Source: Lojkania enalia (Eukaryota; Ascomycota; Dothideomycetes; Pleosporales). From it: a stretch of DNA of 64,000 nucleotides. The position numbers and the translations under genes are program-made. The notes under the pieces were generated by a model. The model had not been told where the DNA came from, made no database searches, and worked only from the letters and a program-made list of their open reading frames with translations. How positions within the stretch are numbered: position 1 is the first letter of the stretch; every line of letters starts with the position of its first letter. This document shows positions 47,601-59,257 of the stretch, one piece after another. The stretch covers positions 66,982-130,981 of the forward strand of contig ML986667.1 of assembly GCA_010094045.1 (NCBI GenBank). Direction: 5' to 3'.

Positions 47601-48237
47601 TGCTGCTTCTCTATTATACCGGGCGTAGTTGAGAATATCCTAAAAGCGGTCTCCCGCTGACCTGGATCGTTCGACTGGCTAGCATTGAATAAAGCCCCCA
47701 AGAGTTCTGGCCATGCTACACCTATAAATCTTATTAGAAGCTATATAGGTGCATAGTATTCTCCTAGAGATACCTTCGTCTGTGTGTTGTCGCGCAAGCT
47801 CCGCCACGGCATCTCCGATCTTACTCCGCACCGAGGCATCGTTCTCTGAGGCGAGACACTGAAGAAGCTTTGAGCGGATGACCTCGCGCTCGGCTTGGGG
47901 TAGGGTCAGGAACAGGTCTCGCGTCCCTCCTGACTGCGCGTCTTTTCGCGGCTTCGAGGACTGGCGCCTGAATAAAACGGCGGCAAAGGTTCGAGTCTGG
48001 GGTAGGACATGTAAGGAGATAGCCAACGAAGTAAATGCCTGCAATTTTACTAACTGATGTCTCCTGCGCCAACTGGACTTGCTCTGAAAGGCCCATGAGT
48101 AGCACATCTGGCCTTTCGCCGACCCATTCCTTGTTTAACTGGTCTTCCGCCGCGGTTCGCTCAACGTTGTCGGCCGATTGCAGACCCTTCAGCAGACCGC
48201 TGAGCGCCGTGTGAACCTCAGCGGGCAGGACGGACAT
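44686..48237 (-). CDS. Importin beta of the Pse1/Kap121 (importin-5) type
   Basis: Six exons (48237-48055, 47996-47774, 47721-47546, 47497-47066, 47024-44953, 44893-44686) give 1,097 aa, matching the ~1,090 aa of the family. It is a HEAT-repeat karyopherin that carries ribosomal proteins, histones and other cargo into the nucleus and binds Ran-GTP through its N-terminal repeats. Visible landmarks are the N-terminal RTFAAVLFRRQS helix, the acidic loop LLDDEDQVAQIQDEDGWELVPLKGK (in two parts, near residues 650-675), GLMEGELDKVLDLVLPALRD and a long run of paired helices to the end. Intron 1 uses a GTTAGT donor. All joins are in phase, and the last intron leads to a short final exon (AVMNQAARVFQSV). 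No break is seen. Confidence 0.94.
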
Positions 48238-49050
48238 GTTGTATGAAGCTCCTTGTCGTTGTTGCGGTGCCGCCGCTGCTTAGAGGAGAACGTTAACACC
48301 AGAGCACGTAAGAAGAACTGCGAATTTGTGCAATGGCGGGGAACTGCTGCGCGTGCAACCCTAGGAAAGCGCGCAGCAGGCAGCGGGGTGTTAAGAAAAC
48401 GAATCTTTTTTGAGGGGCTCGGGAGGCTGCAGGATCTTGCGTCCCCCAAACGGATGCTTAGAATTTGAGGGCGGGTGCCTGCGAGTGTGCTGTTATGGTA
48501 GTGGGGTGAATGGGGTTCGCGAGGGTCTGTTTTTCTAGCATCGCGCCGAGGGCTGACAAGGGTCGTGTCAGAGACCGTCCTCACCGCCCGCCCGTGACTT
48601 GTCCACCCTGAAGCCGTTGCGACACGCCCTGCGCATGGTCACTACGTGCCCCGGACGATATAGCGAGTCACTGCATGGAATTGTGTTATTACTGATTTGG
48701 AATCGTATTACGATCTTTGCCCGCTTCATAGACTGCAGCTTGGCCCTTCTAGAGACCTTCGGCTTTTCGTTATTTCATCTATCCGTGGAATCGAAGGCTC
48801 GAAGTATATACATTCTCACTCTACGATGACTATCAGCTCCGGTATATTCATCTTCGCATTAAATATCTATATTCCTCTTATCTGCCCTATAACTATCAAG
48901 TTCAAGCCTACCATAGAGGACCTAGAATACAAACCAATTGTCGCCTACTACCGATCACCGCAATGCATCCAGAGATATCAAAACAAACAAGATTAGCAGT
49001 GCAGCAAGTTACACGCTCCAAGAATTACCAAATACATGAACCGCGCGCAT
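48238..49050. other. Importin promoter and 3' flank of the CBS-PB1 gene
   Basis: No gene supported; the minus frame at 48189-48584 overlaps the importin leader and is Arg/Ser-rich without family resemblance. Confidence 0.5.
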
Positions 49051-51183
49051 CTATCGTGCAGACGCACGGCCAACGGCAAAGACTGCCACGATGACTACTG
49101 CCAACGTGACAATAGCTCCAGGAAGCAGTAGATCGTTTGGCACACCTGCAATGATTTCAGGCTGTGCTGCCACGCCCGATGACTGTCCTCGGGGCTTCTC
49201 TTCCTCGTCATCGAAGAATTGTCCGCGCTCTCGAAGCACGGATTCGGGGGGGGTGGGCGGTTTCGCCAATGCCGGCTGCGGCTCGTTGGTAGGTGGTAAT
49301 GGCGCCTTTTCAGGGTCGTGAACGAAAAGGTCTACCTTGTCTCGACGGTCCAGGCGTGCGAGGCTAATTGCCTCGATTAAGTCGTGATTCGTCGTGATGG
49401 ATACCGTGTCCCCCTCGTTATCGAGGTAACTTAGAGCAAAGCCCGATTTAGACATCTTTCCGTCTTCAAAGGTTGGCGTACCTCCAATAGCATCGACCTC
49501 TACTCCGAGCTTGCTTGCAACGTTCGAGATAAGCTCCTCGATGCCCGCAGAGGCTAGGACTTGCAACCGATGGACACGGCCACTAGGAGCCTTGAATTTG
49601 AATGCAAATGGTATGTCTTCGAGGGGGATAGCGGGGGCTCCTGCGAGGGCAGAGTGAGCTGGTGAATCTCCATGATGCGAAGCGGATTCGTTGGGCAAGA
49701 CGCTATCTCCGCGGTCAAGTTGCCCAAGGCGATGGTGATCATGTGACATCATGGAACGAGCATCAGGAGTACCTGGAATACGGCTTCCTCCATCGCCAGA
49801 CATCATCGATTCAGTCTCATTGTCCAATGACAGCCAGAATTTATTCCACGCAGGCCCTTCGCTGTCTTGAGTGTTGATGTTGTTAATCTGTCGTCGAAGT
49901 TAGGAGGGTGTAAAATGCACTATCAGGCGTCTGCCATACCTGATCGAGAGTGGCATATGTCAACTTCAGCACGTCAACCATGCCAACAATTTCCCCTGCC
50001 TCGCTCATGACTGGTAGGTTCAGATAGTGGCCATCTGTAAATCAATAAGCCAGGCGTTTTGTTGTATTTCTAGCCTACTCACCATGCATCTTCCGCAGTG
50101 CAGCTTGGATGCTCATATCCATTGGAGCAAAATCAGGGTGAGGGGTCATAACGCGTACAACACTGCATGTGTTCGGATCAAGACCAGCAGCGATTACGCG
50201 AAGCACCACGTCTTTGCTGGTGAAGATACCAGTGATTGATCCTTGGTCTTGCACTAGAACGGCAGTCGTGTGGTTCTCCTTCATTAGAGCGGCGGCTTCT
50301 TTAACCGACGTGCGGACAGAAACGGTAGTAGGAGGCAAGCCCGTCAAGACGGACTCCAACGTCGGGCCCGACATCTTTGTCCGGATAGCCTCAACGTATT
50401 GGATAATCTGTTGCGGTTGGCTTGAACCTAGCTCCGCTTGTACACCTTCCAGCGCATCATATAGCTTGCGCGACGAGCTATAGGCACGCTCTAGCTTTTC
50501 CATCGCATCGTAGAAGCACTTCGTAATATCTAAGATACCTGAAATATCATGGTTCTCGTCCATAACCGGCAAATGACGGAATCCCTTCCTGACCATCAAA
50601 TCTAGAGCGTCCGTGGCGCTGGTATCAGTCTTAGCGCACAGGGGGTTCTTGGTCATGATCTCTTCAATAGTGACGTCCCTAGCCTTGATACCGGCTCCTA
50701 CAACTCGGAATGCAAGGTCTTTTGCTGTGAAAATACCCGCAATTCGGTCATCATCATCAGTAACTAGAACGCAGTCTTCCCTCTTTGCTGCCATTAATTG
50801 AGCGGCTTCCGCAACAGTTGTGTTGGGCTTTATCTGGAGGGCCGGGCTAGGTTTGAGGGCAAGAACAGTTCCAGGGGGAGCTTTCCTAGTTGGACGAACG
50901 CGGCCGCCGGGGTTCTTCTTTTTGTTCAAGTCGGTCTCGATTCTGCGTCGGATGGCCTGTTCGGTGTTAGGATAAGCTTAGCTTTTCGGAGCGGACGCTG
51001 TTGAATACTAACCTCGTCTCTCTTCGACATCTTCGCTCGACTAGCACTGAGTGTCGAAGTGCCGGCATCGCTCTGAGATGTATGTTGGTCAAGCGCGGGA
51101 CGTGGGATGGCGGATGGGCTGTTGGTGAAATGGGCCTGCCCACGGTTCTTGGGAGTGCCTCTATAGGTGCCAGTGGCAGACAT
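49051..51183 (-). CDS. CBS-domain and PB1-domain protein with C-terminal membrane anchor
   Basis: Four exons (51183-51013, 50956-50083, 50034-49940, 49887-49051) give 658 aa. A disordered N-terminus (~1-90) is followed by four CBS motifs in two Bateman pairs (~90-210 and ~255-380), with the repeated IxGIFTxKDxxxRVxxxG pattern at ~128-146 and ~297-315. CBS pairs usually sense adenine nucleotides. A PB1 domain lies at ~472-572 (FKFKAPSGRVHRL... VSITTNHDLIEAI), a fold for binding other PB1 or acidic partners. A single hydrophobic helix at ~633-652 followed by GRASAR looks like a tail anchor. This CBS+PB1 arrangement is known in fungi, but the cellular role is not established to my knowledge. Intron 1 has a GTTAGT donor. 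Confidence 0.88.
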
Positions 51184-51737
51184 GACTTATAACGGGTGGT
51201 AAGCTGCTCGCTGGCAATGCAGAGAACAGTTGTTCGGTGGTGAGCCAGTGAGAGCGTTCTTATTCAAGCGTTCGCGGTGGTGCAGGAGAGGATCCTGGTT
51301 GCCAGGGAACAGCAGGAAAAACAACGGGTTCGGGAAGGGCCGACTCGGTAATAGGGTCACAAGGGCAATGCGCGAGAGTCACAAAGACGGTCGTCTGAAG
51401 TTCAGAATGTAATTGCTGCGAATTGCAATGCAGTCATCTGCCGATAAAGTGATACTACAATATACTCGGTTGCAAGGAATGGATGCACTGCTGATTGGTG
51501 ACGCTGGTTCATCGAAAGTCCGGAAGCACCAAGAGATAAGATTAGATCCGGCACAATCTCGGCATTAGGCCTCGCTTCCACGCACATCGGAGAGCAATTT
51601 CGAACACCCAGCACTAGAAGCAACGAACATCAACGCCAACACATATAACTGACTCTTAGATCCCACGTCTTCGGTGTGCCCTCCCCCATCATTTAAATAT
51701 TGTCAGGTATTGACTCGTCCTACAGAATCAGCCCACC
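51184..51737. promoter_or_regulatory. Divergent promoter of the CBS-PB1 gene and eS26
   Basis: 554 bp between divergent start codons. It is C/T-rich close to the ribosomal protein gene, with CCTCCCCCATC near 51680, as is common for highly expressed fungal genes. No specific element is claimed. Confidence 0.5.
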
Positions 51738-52310
51738 ATGGTTAAGAAGCGAGCGTCCAAGTATGCACAATCGACTCTGCGTCTGGGGATATTGGAGGAA
51801 TGCTAATGTAGAACAGCGGTCGTAACAAGAAGGGCCGCGGCCACGTCAAGCCCATCCGCTGCTCCAACTGCTCCCGATGCACACCTAAGGACAAGGCAAT
51901 CAAGAGATTTACTATCAGGAACATGGTTGAATCTGCCGCCATCCGTACGTTTCCCGCTGAGAGACATATTTCCACTCGCCGTTCCGAGAATAGGACATGG
52001 AGGGATTCATGTGACGAAGGAAAAGCTGGGCTGACACAAATGATAGGTGATATCTCTGATGCCTCCGTCTTCCCCGAGTACACCGTCCCCAAGATGTACT
52101 TGAAACTCCAGTACTGCGTTTCGTGTGCTATTCATGGCAAGATTGTGCGGTATGTTTTAAGTCCACCTTGGAGCCGTTCCTTACCTAATAATTACTTCTA
52201 GTGTCCGCTCTCGCGAGGGCCGCCGCAACCGCGCTCCTCCACCAAGGGTCCGGTACAACAAGGATGGAAAGAAGGTGAACCCGCAGCAGACCGCCAAGGC
52301 TGCGTCGTAA
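51738..52310 (+). CDS. rps26: Ribosomal protein eS26 (small subunit)
   Basis: Four exons (51738-51760, 51817-51944, 52047-52149, 52202-52310) give 120 aa, the family length. eS26 lies at the mRNA exit of the 40S subunit and contacts mRNA upstream of the start codon. The sequence shows [23 protein letters not shown], the four zinc-ligand cysteines in CSNC and YCVSCAIH, and the basic C-terminus [15 protein letters not shown]. The first exon is only 23 nt, with the ATG in a CCACCATGG-like context, so no single open frame shows the gene. Introns of 56, 102 and 52 nt all keep phase; a first intron directly after a tiny coding exon is typical of fungal ribosomal protein genes. Confidence 0.96.
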
Positions 52311-52668
52311 GGAATTTTGGGTGGCGGGTACCGGGATAGGTGATGAATCATGGCGCTTGGTACGGGTCTTACGGGTCCTTTCGAAACCCTCTACTGGAAA
52401 ATATGCATAAATCCAAACGAGTCCAGTCCGATGTGACGAACTACATAGGTGCAAAGCCTGCTTGGACAGGTTGAAACCTAGTAGTCAGCTATAAGCTTGT
52501 AAAACGAATATTCTAATTCGATTTGCATCAAAGCCGCTTTCCTCAGTCCTGGTAATTTTTGCCCATTCCAAAGTATTGGTATTGGTATTGAAACTGGCAC
52601 CGAAATACGTATAGAAGAAATGCTGAAATATTCATTATCGACATTCGTACAGCCAATTCGCATCAACA
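52311..52668. other. Convergent 3' flanks of eS26 and the VanZ-like gene
   Basis: No gene seen in the 358 bp. Confidence 0.5.
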
Positions 52669-53365
52669 CTAGTCATCTCGCTTCTTGGAGTCCGCTACAC
52701 CTAGATCTCCACCATCATGAGCCTGTCCATTCGTATTCTGGGGCGCTTCGGTATCTTCCCAATCCTCCGCATTCTCGTCCCAATTCTCAAGCTCTTCCTC
52801 AACTGTGGCTGGTCGCACGACTCCGGATTCCTGCCCAATGCCCTCACCTAGCTCAACGTCTCTGTCATCCATGTCGTCACCCGCGATACCACTATAACCC
52901 CTTGCGGCCCGTTTCCGCTCCAGCATCCGCTTGTGATACCAATTGCACAGTGCAATTGCAGAAACTGAGCCTAGGATATTAGCAAGAATATCGTAGTAAT
53001 CGAAGTCACGCCCGATCTACTTGTCATGTTAGCATTCGATTACTTCTCGAGCCCATTTCAAAATGCTTCCCGAATATAGATGGTTTTATACGTACCGGCA
53101 GCAGTCCCTGAACTATCTCGCTGGCAAATGCCAACCCAATAGTACAGACCGTGAACGTCAACTGCAGAACCTTGCGCCTACTCGTTTCCAAGATCCAATA
53201 GAACGCTATTGTGAGCGCGAAAAAGGCCACGAAATGTAGAGCTTTGTCGGATTGTTTGTAGTTAGGGATTTTGTAGTCTGTTGGGGAGAAGCCGGCGACG
53301 GCCGCGATGAGGCAAATGCCGATGAAGGCGCCTACATTATTGTTAATTAGCCGTGCGAACAGCAT
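52669..53365 (-). CDS. VanZ-like family membrane protein
   Basis: Two exons (53365-53096 and 53016-52669) give 205 aa, joined by a 79-nt intron (GTACGT donor, CTAAC branch, AAGTAG acceptor). The first ~125 residues hold three to four membrane helices with the VanZ-like pattern: DKALHFVAFFALTIAFYW, a central SEIVQGLLPIGRDFDYYDILANILGS loop-helix (in two parts), then the last helix. The D-x-x-D-x-x-x-N arrangement after the loop is conserved in VanZ-like proteins of bacteria and fungi. The remaining ~75 residues are acidic and disordered. The biochemical function of the fungal members is unknown; the name refers only to resemblance to the bacterial teicoplanin-resistance accessory protein and does not imply resistance. 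Confidence 0.85.
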
Positions 53366-55666
53366 TCAAAAGTATAACAGTGTCTAATATGGATGATGCG
53401 GCAGAGGCGCCGCGTTGGAAGCTCTGAATTTGCAGCGCTTATAGGCAACCGCAAGCTGGTGATGCGCGGGTGGAGCTGTAGCTCAAGGTGGGAGAATGAC
53501 GGTATTGAGGAGAAGCATACCGGCGAAGGGTTTCCGTATTCGCATGCTGATTATCCGATTATATCTTTCGCCGGAAACGGTGCATTGTTAGAGAAAGGTG
53601 GTGCAAGGAGGGGGCTGCTGCGTATAAATGGCGGAGTTGGCCTCTATTGCTGATCAGCTTTGTCTCACATCGAGTTTCTCGGCAAAACTTGCTTTGCCGA
53701 AACGGCTTAGGCGATTAGGATCACGTGCGTCATCCTCACAAGCAGGTGTGAGGGGTTTGGGTTTAGGGTGACAATTTGCATCTCTATTTGATTTTAAGAG
53801 GAAGGCCGGACTTGGGTAGGTTTTCGATATGGTAATGCACGGATGGGGCTAAGTAGTATGTCTAAAGAGAGTTGCAGTAGTGATGACGGATTGACAGCGA
53901 TATCAATAGGATGAAGAACGTCCAAAGCACGGGTTCATGAACCTTGCGAATCCAGAAGGGTAGAAATTTCTGTTCTCAATGAAATAATACTAGCCTTGGC
54001 GAGTTTGTGCATTGCGAAAATGAAGATGGAAGAGTATGTGGCGGAAGAAATTAATCAAATGCCTACAGTCTATAGTCAGTGGTTAGGCATTCTTATCTTA
54101 AGGCCCTAACACGAACAGTTTACGTAGTAGTACTTATTTTCTATCTGTACTATTAGAAACTAACGAATACAAAGAGACATGGCATCTAAAAAGAACAGTT
54201 ATAAGCGTAACGCTCTTGGCTGAAGTTATAGGAACTGTTGAGACACTGAGATGTAGTTATTTGTTTTCTTTAAGGCTACTTGCTTCTACGCTTAATAACT
54301 TGTCAATATGATATTCGATTTTCCATGCTGAATGCCGAAATTTTGAAACTATTAGGTTACGGCTACAAACGTGCGAATATACAATTAGTAAGGGCAGCAA
54401 GATTATGATGCAACCCTTGCGGTGCCCATCACCGCCTAGGTTAATTGAATAGGAATCTAAGATTAACATTGATCTACTCTTGTTATTCGAAAGTCGCAGT
54501 CATACACTGGAATGACAACTTCAAGTGGATGACTCGTGACATACGCAAAACCTGTGGCGGTTTCCCAATCGGATGTAGCCTATGCTAGTAGTATTTAGAT
54601 TAAGGGTTACGCATTTGTCATATGGTGATGGTTTGAAGCTTGAGTATTAGTGTAAGAAATCAGGAAATTACCTAACTAGATCCATTAAAGGTAACATGGT
54701 GAAGAATAATGGACACCAGTCTACATAATTTTTGCAAGACATTACATACTTTACTTGTACAAGTAATGGTTCATATTGTGCCGTTGGAAAGCTAACCGAT
54801 CGTGCGCTAGAGTAGGTTATGCTGATTTTTGTTTCCATAGTGAAGTAATTTGTAGGATATAAAAATGAGCAGTCAGATGCTCGCGAGCTGAATACTAGCA
54901 CCTCTAAGCAATAAAAAAGTAATTAAAACGAGTTAGGAAATATAAATTCTAGCTCAGGATCGTTTCCAATAGTCGCAGTTTCTCGAGAGCCCCAAACGCG
55001 GGGCTCGTGCCGGAAAGGACGACTGATTTCGGAGACGGTAGAGAAACTAGCTCACACTTCAGAGAGCTCTCATATCTGCCGTCTAATAATCGTCTATGAT
55101 CCGTTTGTTGGGTGCAAACGTCAACACACTGTATATCGTACATCTGATATCAAGAATATCAGGCGTTCCTCAGGCAGAGGCGCAAGCAACTTCCATACAA
55201 GCACATCCGGGAGCAGGATTGCAGAAATTAGTCATGAAAGATACCCAGAAATTCGCGCAGCGATGAAGCAGCTTCATTCAGAACAAAAGACTGTGTTTGG
55301 ATGAATAAGGATCGCTATTGTGTTTGCGACCGGCAGCGGGTTGCTTGTCGTGGCTAACGAGCTAAACGTAATAGGCTTAGCCGCCCAACCTTGAATCGAC
55401 CGCACCTGGCACTCCCAAAACGCAACCTGCTCTCACTCCGCAATCCGCAACGCAGAGCCAGAGCGGTCGTCGCGCAACATCGCCATCTCGTTCCCACCCA
55501 CAACATCACATTTCATCTCGATTTTATCGCAGATCTCCGCGCACACCACCTCGCCTCTTCCATGCTCAGTTTTAGCCTCCTGCGCCACCTGCTCGAGGTC
55601 CGAGGCCGCCCGAAAGGCTTCACAGCGCAGTGAGGAGGTTTTGCCAAGAATCCCCACTGGAGCGAC
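53366..55666. other. Divergent spacer between the VanZ-like gene and spt7
   Basis: 2.3 kb. The frame at 53393-53653 lies in the VanZ-like promoter and has no family resemblance. The centre (53.8-55.1 kb) is AT-rich with nothing recognised; the last 300 bases are C-rich and probably the spt7 leader. Confidence 0.5.
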
Positions 55667-58600
55667 ATGTCGCTCGCCGCGTCTTTACATCGGCCATCAT
55701 CAAGAGAGCGCCCACACCATGCGCGTCCCCCGCAACAACAATCTGGCGCAATCCGCTTCCGAACGCCCAACCCGCCTCTAAGCGATGAGGCCATGTCGAA
55801 CGGATCAAACAACAATACTATGGGGGACGGGACGGACGCCATGGCCGAGGAGGATCCCCGGGCAGCGCTCTTTCGAGAGCACTATACCCGCACCGAAGCG
55901 CGCTTGATGGCCGTGCTCGGCGGGGGGTTCCAGCTTGATGAGCCAGAAACTATCGATGATGGCCCGAAGCCTCTGTCAGGCGCTGCCCCCGGAGCGCATG
56001 ATGCCCGCCCCACTGTGACGCCGAAGAAAGCTGCCAGGACCATTGACGAGGATGACTATGGCGATGATGACGATGCTGAAGAGGAAGATGACGCCCGCAC
56101 TTCCCCCCTACTTGCGAAGAGTGCTGCCAATGGTGTCGCCTCGACTCCCATCGACACGCCAAGCCTTCGGATACCCTCTTTCCCTAACAAGTTAGGCATT
56201 GAGCGCACGAATACCCCGTCTTTAGAACAAGCCAAATCTTCTGATTATGTGCGCAAGAAGCTACAACAAGATAAGGAGGCTGCCGAGGACGCGGCAAAGC
56301 GAAGTTTCCATACCCTCTTTTATACCTTGGAGAACGACCGCGATGCAATGTTGGAGCAGCAGAAGCTGGATGAATTAGATCGGCAAGTAGAAACGGAAAT
56401 GTCTGGACAGCCTACCAATGCTGCAGCAAATGGCGCACCCGTTGTTCCCCAGCAGGGCACTCTGAGCACAACCAACCTCGGCGCATCCAGTCTCACACTG
56501 AAGCACTTGATTGCCCGTATAGATGCTCAAAGAGATATGGTCCATGCTAGCGATGCGCAACTTCGTAGCCTCATAAGCGAGGTTAGGAAGAACCGAAGCA
56601 AATGGGCGAATGAAGATCGAATCGGGCAAGAAGAGCTCTACGAGAGCATGGAAAAGGTGCTTATGGAGCTTAAAGCTGGCGAGCATGCACACCCCTTTCT
56701 TCAGCGCGTGAACAAGCGCGACGCGCCGGATTATTACAACGTGATCAAACACCCTATGGACATTGGTACCATGATGAAGAAACTCAAACAGTTGCAGTAC
56801 AAGTCTAAGAAGGAATTTGTGGATGACTTGATGCTCATATGGGCAAACTGTCTGAAATACAACGCCGATCCGTCGCATTTCCTCCGCAAAAAGGCTCTTT
56901 ACATGAAAAAGGAGACGGAGAAGTTGGTGCCTCTGATTCCGGACATCATTGTCCGTGACCGCGCTGAAGTGGAAGCTGAAGAGCGGCGGATGCGTACTGG
57001 AGACGCTGATGCAGACGGTGCTGAAGATAGCGATGACGGTATGACTATCACCAATGGATTAAGTGATCATATTTTGCTGACGAGTATTACACCAGAAGAA
57101 CCCATCATGGCTTCCCGTGGCCGGAAAGCGCCCACCAAAGGAAGCAAAGGCTCGAGTACTACCAGAAAGGCCCCTCCAGCAGGTCTAGAGGGCACCCCAG
57201 GACTAGAGGGCAAGCCTGTGCCATCATTCCATAGTGCAGTCTCAAATTTCAAGAATGAATTTCTTCGTGCTGACTCAGAAATGGAAGGCAGCGTGAATGG
57301 TTTTTCCACTCCTCCTCCTGGGACTCTTACACCGTTAGGACCAAACGGCATCTTGCGAAGTGGGGCGCCCGGGAGCCAGGCAGATAATTCAGAAGCTGAT
57401 GGAACGGGCGTCTCAGTGAGCGGCTTTACCCTCGAAAGTGAAGATGCCGACATGGATGACCTCGAGTATAAAACCTGGAAGCAAGTGACCAAAAAGGATC
57501 GAGCAATGATCGCGGCTGAGCGAAACCGGCTTTTTCGGAACGATCACCTAAACCCTGATGAACCAGCAATTCTCAGGACTAAGGCTGGAATGAGGAGATG
57601 GCTTCGACACCGCAAACAAGCCTTGGAAGAACAAACAGCGGACGGCCCCGCTTCTACTTCTGACGGTAACGATGGAGTTCAAGCTTCAGCTGGTGAAACA
57701 CTTGCCGAGGGTATGGAAGATGAAGAAGAGCGTCAAATCCCTGATTACTATGATCCCGTTTGCGCTATTCCAGATATCAATGAGCGCTTGCAATGGGTCG
57801 AAGATGCTGAAGGTCACGTCATTCAACAAGCCGAGGAGTATATGCGAATTGTACCTAAAGGCCTCTTCGTTTCGCCCGAGAGCTCTCTAGCAAAGAAAAT
57901 GGAGTCCAACATGCGCCAAATGCAGGAGACACGAAAGATATGCGCAAAAATTGGCATTGTCAAGCAAATGCAGCTCCAATCGCAGGTATGTCAAAGTCGA
58001 TACCTATGATGTCCGCTATCAATTAATGCGAAATAGATGTACCAAAATCAGTTTCAGAAATACGACCCACAGCCTTTTGTCGAGGCAGACATCGACCCAA
58101 TGGTTGTCTCAGAACAGGGCGCCGTCATGTCTCCTTACGCCTGTCGCGCTGCACTGCAACGAAGTATAGCAAAAGTCTTTTACCACGCCGGCTTTGAGGA
58201 ATTTCAGCCATCCGCCTTGGAGTCTATAACCGACATCGCTGGTCAATTCTTCCAAAATCTTGTTCAAACATTGTGTGTCTACCGAGAAACACCTAAAATG
58301 AAGTCTGACATCCCCGTCCCTACTGCAAGCGGTTCAGCAACGACCTGGGTACCACGGTTTAGTCGAGAAGAAGCCGTCTTACATGCCTTGAACGCTAATG
58401 GTGTCGATCTTGAAACGCTCGAAACCTACGTGAAGGACGACGTTGAAAGGCTTGGGACGAAGCTTGCCGGAATGCATGACCGTATGCGTGCACATTACGC
58501 AGAGCTTCTTCGTCCCGCTCTAGACAGCAATGCGGGCGCCGACGGCGCTGGGGCTTTCAATGATGGCAGTGAACAGTTTGTCGGTGGTGACTTCGCGGAA

Positions 58601-59257
58601 GACATCGGAGAAGACTTCTTCGGCTTCAAAGAACTCGGGCTTGATAAAGAATTAGGCATATCTTTCAGCGTTCCATTGCACCTATTGCAGAACAGGATGC
58701 ACAATGCTTATGCCGCTCAAAACACGAAGTATGCAGCCCTCTGTATCGTGTCATGTGATTATTGCTTACAATATTTTCGCAGTAACGTCTCGACCACAGG
58801 GGTTCTCATGGAAGAGCCGCCGAAATTCGAACCTATCACCATGTCGAATGTTACCAATCAAATCGGCCTCATCCAGGAATGGTTTCTACAAAGGCTGCAT
58901 GACAACAGCGTCGACGGTCTCGTTGAAGATGACGATTTGCCACCTAAGCAGCGATTCCCCAAGCCCCGTTTACCTCCTACTGGCAAAATTTCTAGCCCTC
59001 GCAAGCGGCCCTTAAGAGAACAACAGCAAATGGCCAGAAAGAAACGAAAGCTTGACGAAGAAAGAGAAGAGAATGGCGGGAATGATAACAGCAATGGTGT
59101 TAGTGGCGGTTCAATGGCAAAAGGTCTAGGCAAACCAATCGGCAAGTTAAAACTTGACATGCCTTCACAGAAAGAAAACCAAGGCATTCCAGAGCCAGAG
59201 AAAGACGACGGTAGTGCCGTTGGCATGATAAGCCCCGAGAGTATACTAGCTGCCTGA
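55667..59257 (+). CDS. spt7: SAGA complex subunit Spt7, bromodomain protein
   Basis: Three exons (55667-57985, 58037-58728, 58783-59257) give 1,161 aa from the first in-frame ATG; an ATG at 55793 would remove 42 disordered residues and may be the true start. Spt7 is a core scaffold of the SAGA histone acetyltransferase coactivator. The order is: an acidic N-terminus; a conserved HTLFYTLENDRDAMLEQQKL block (~205-225); a bromodomain at ~328-408 (HPFLQRVNKRDAPDYYNVIKHPMD in part, then NCLKYNADPSHFLRKKA with the acetyl-lysine-binding Asn); a long acidic middle region with IPDYYDP; a histone-fold region at ~806-850 (ALQRSIAKVFYHAGFEEFQ); and a basic tail. The 54-nt intron at 58729-58782 is in frame if retained; splice signals (GTATGC, TTCGCAG) and the inserted Cys-rich stretch argue for removal. 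Confidence 0.92.

Noticed and set aside
52669..53365. VanZ-like protein as a drug-resistance gene
   Set aside because: Only the membrane fold is shared; fungal members are ordinary chromosomal genes with no known resistance role.
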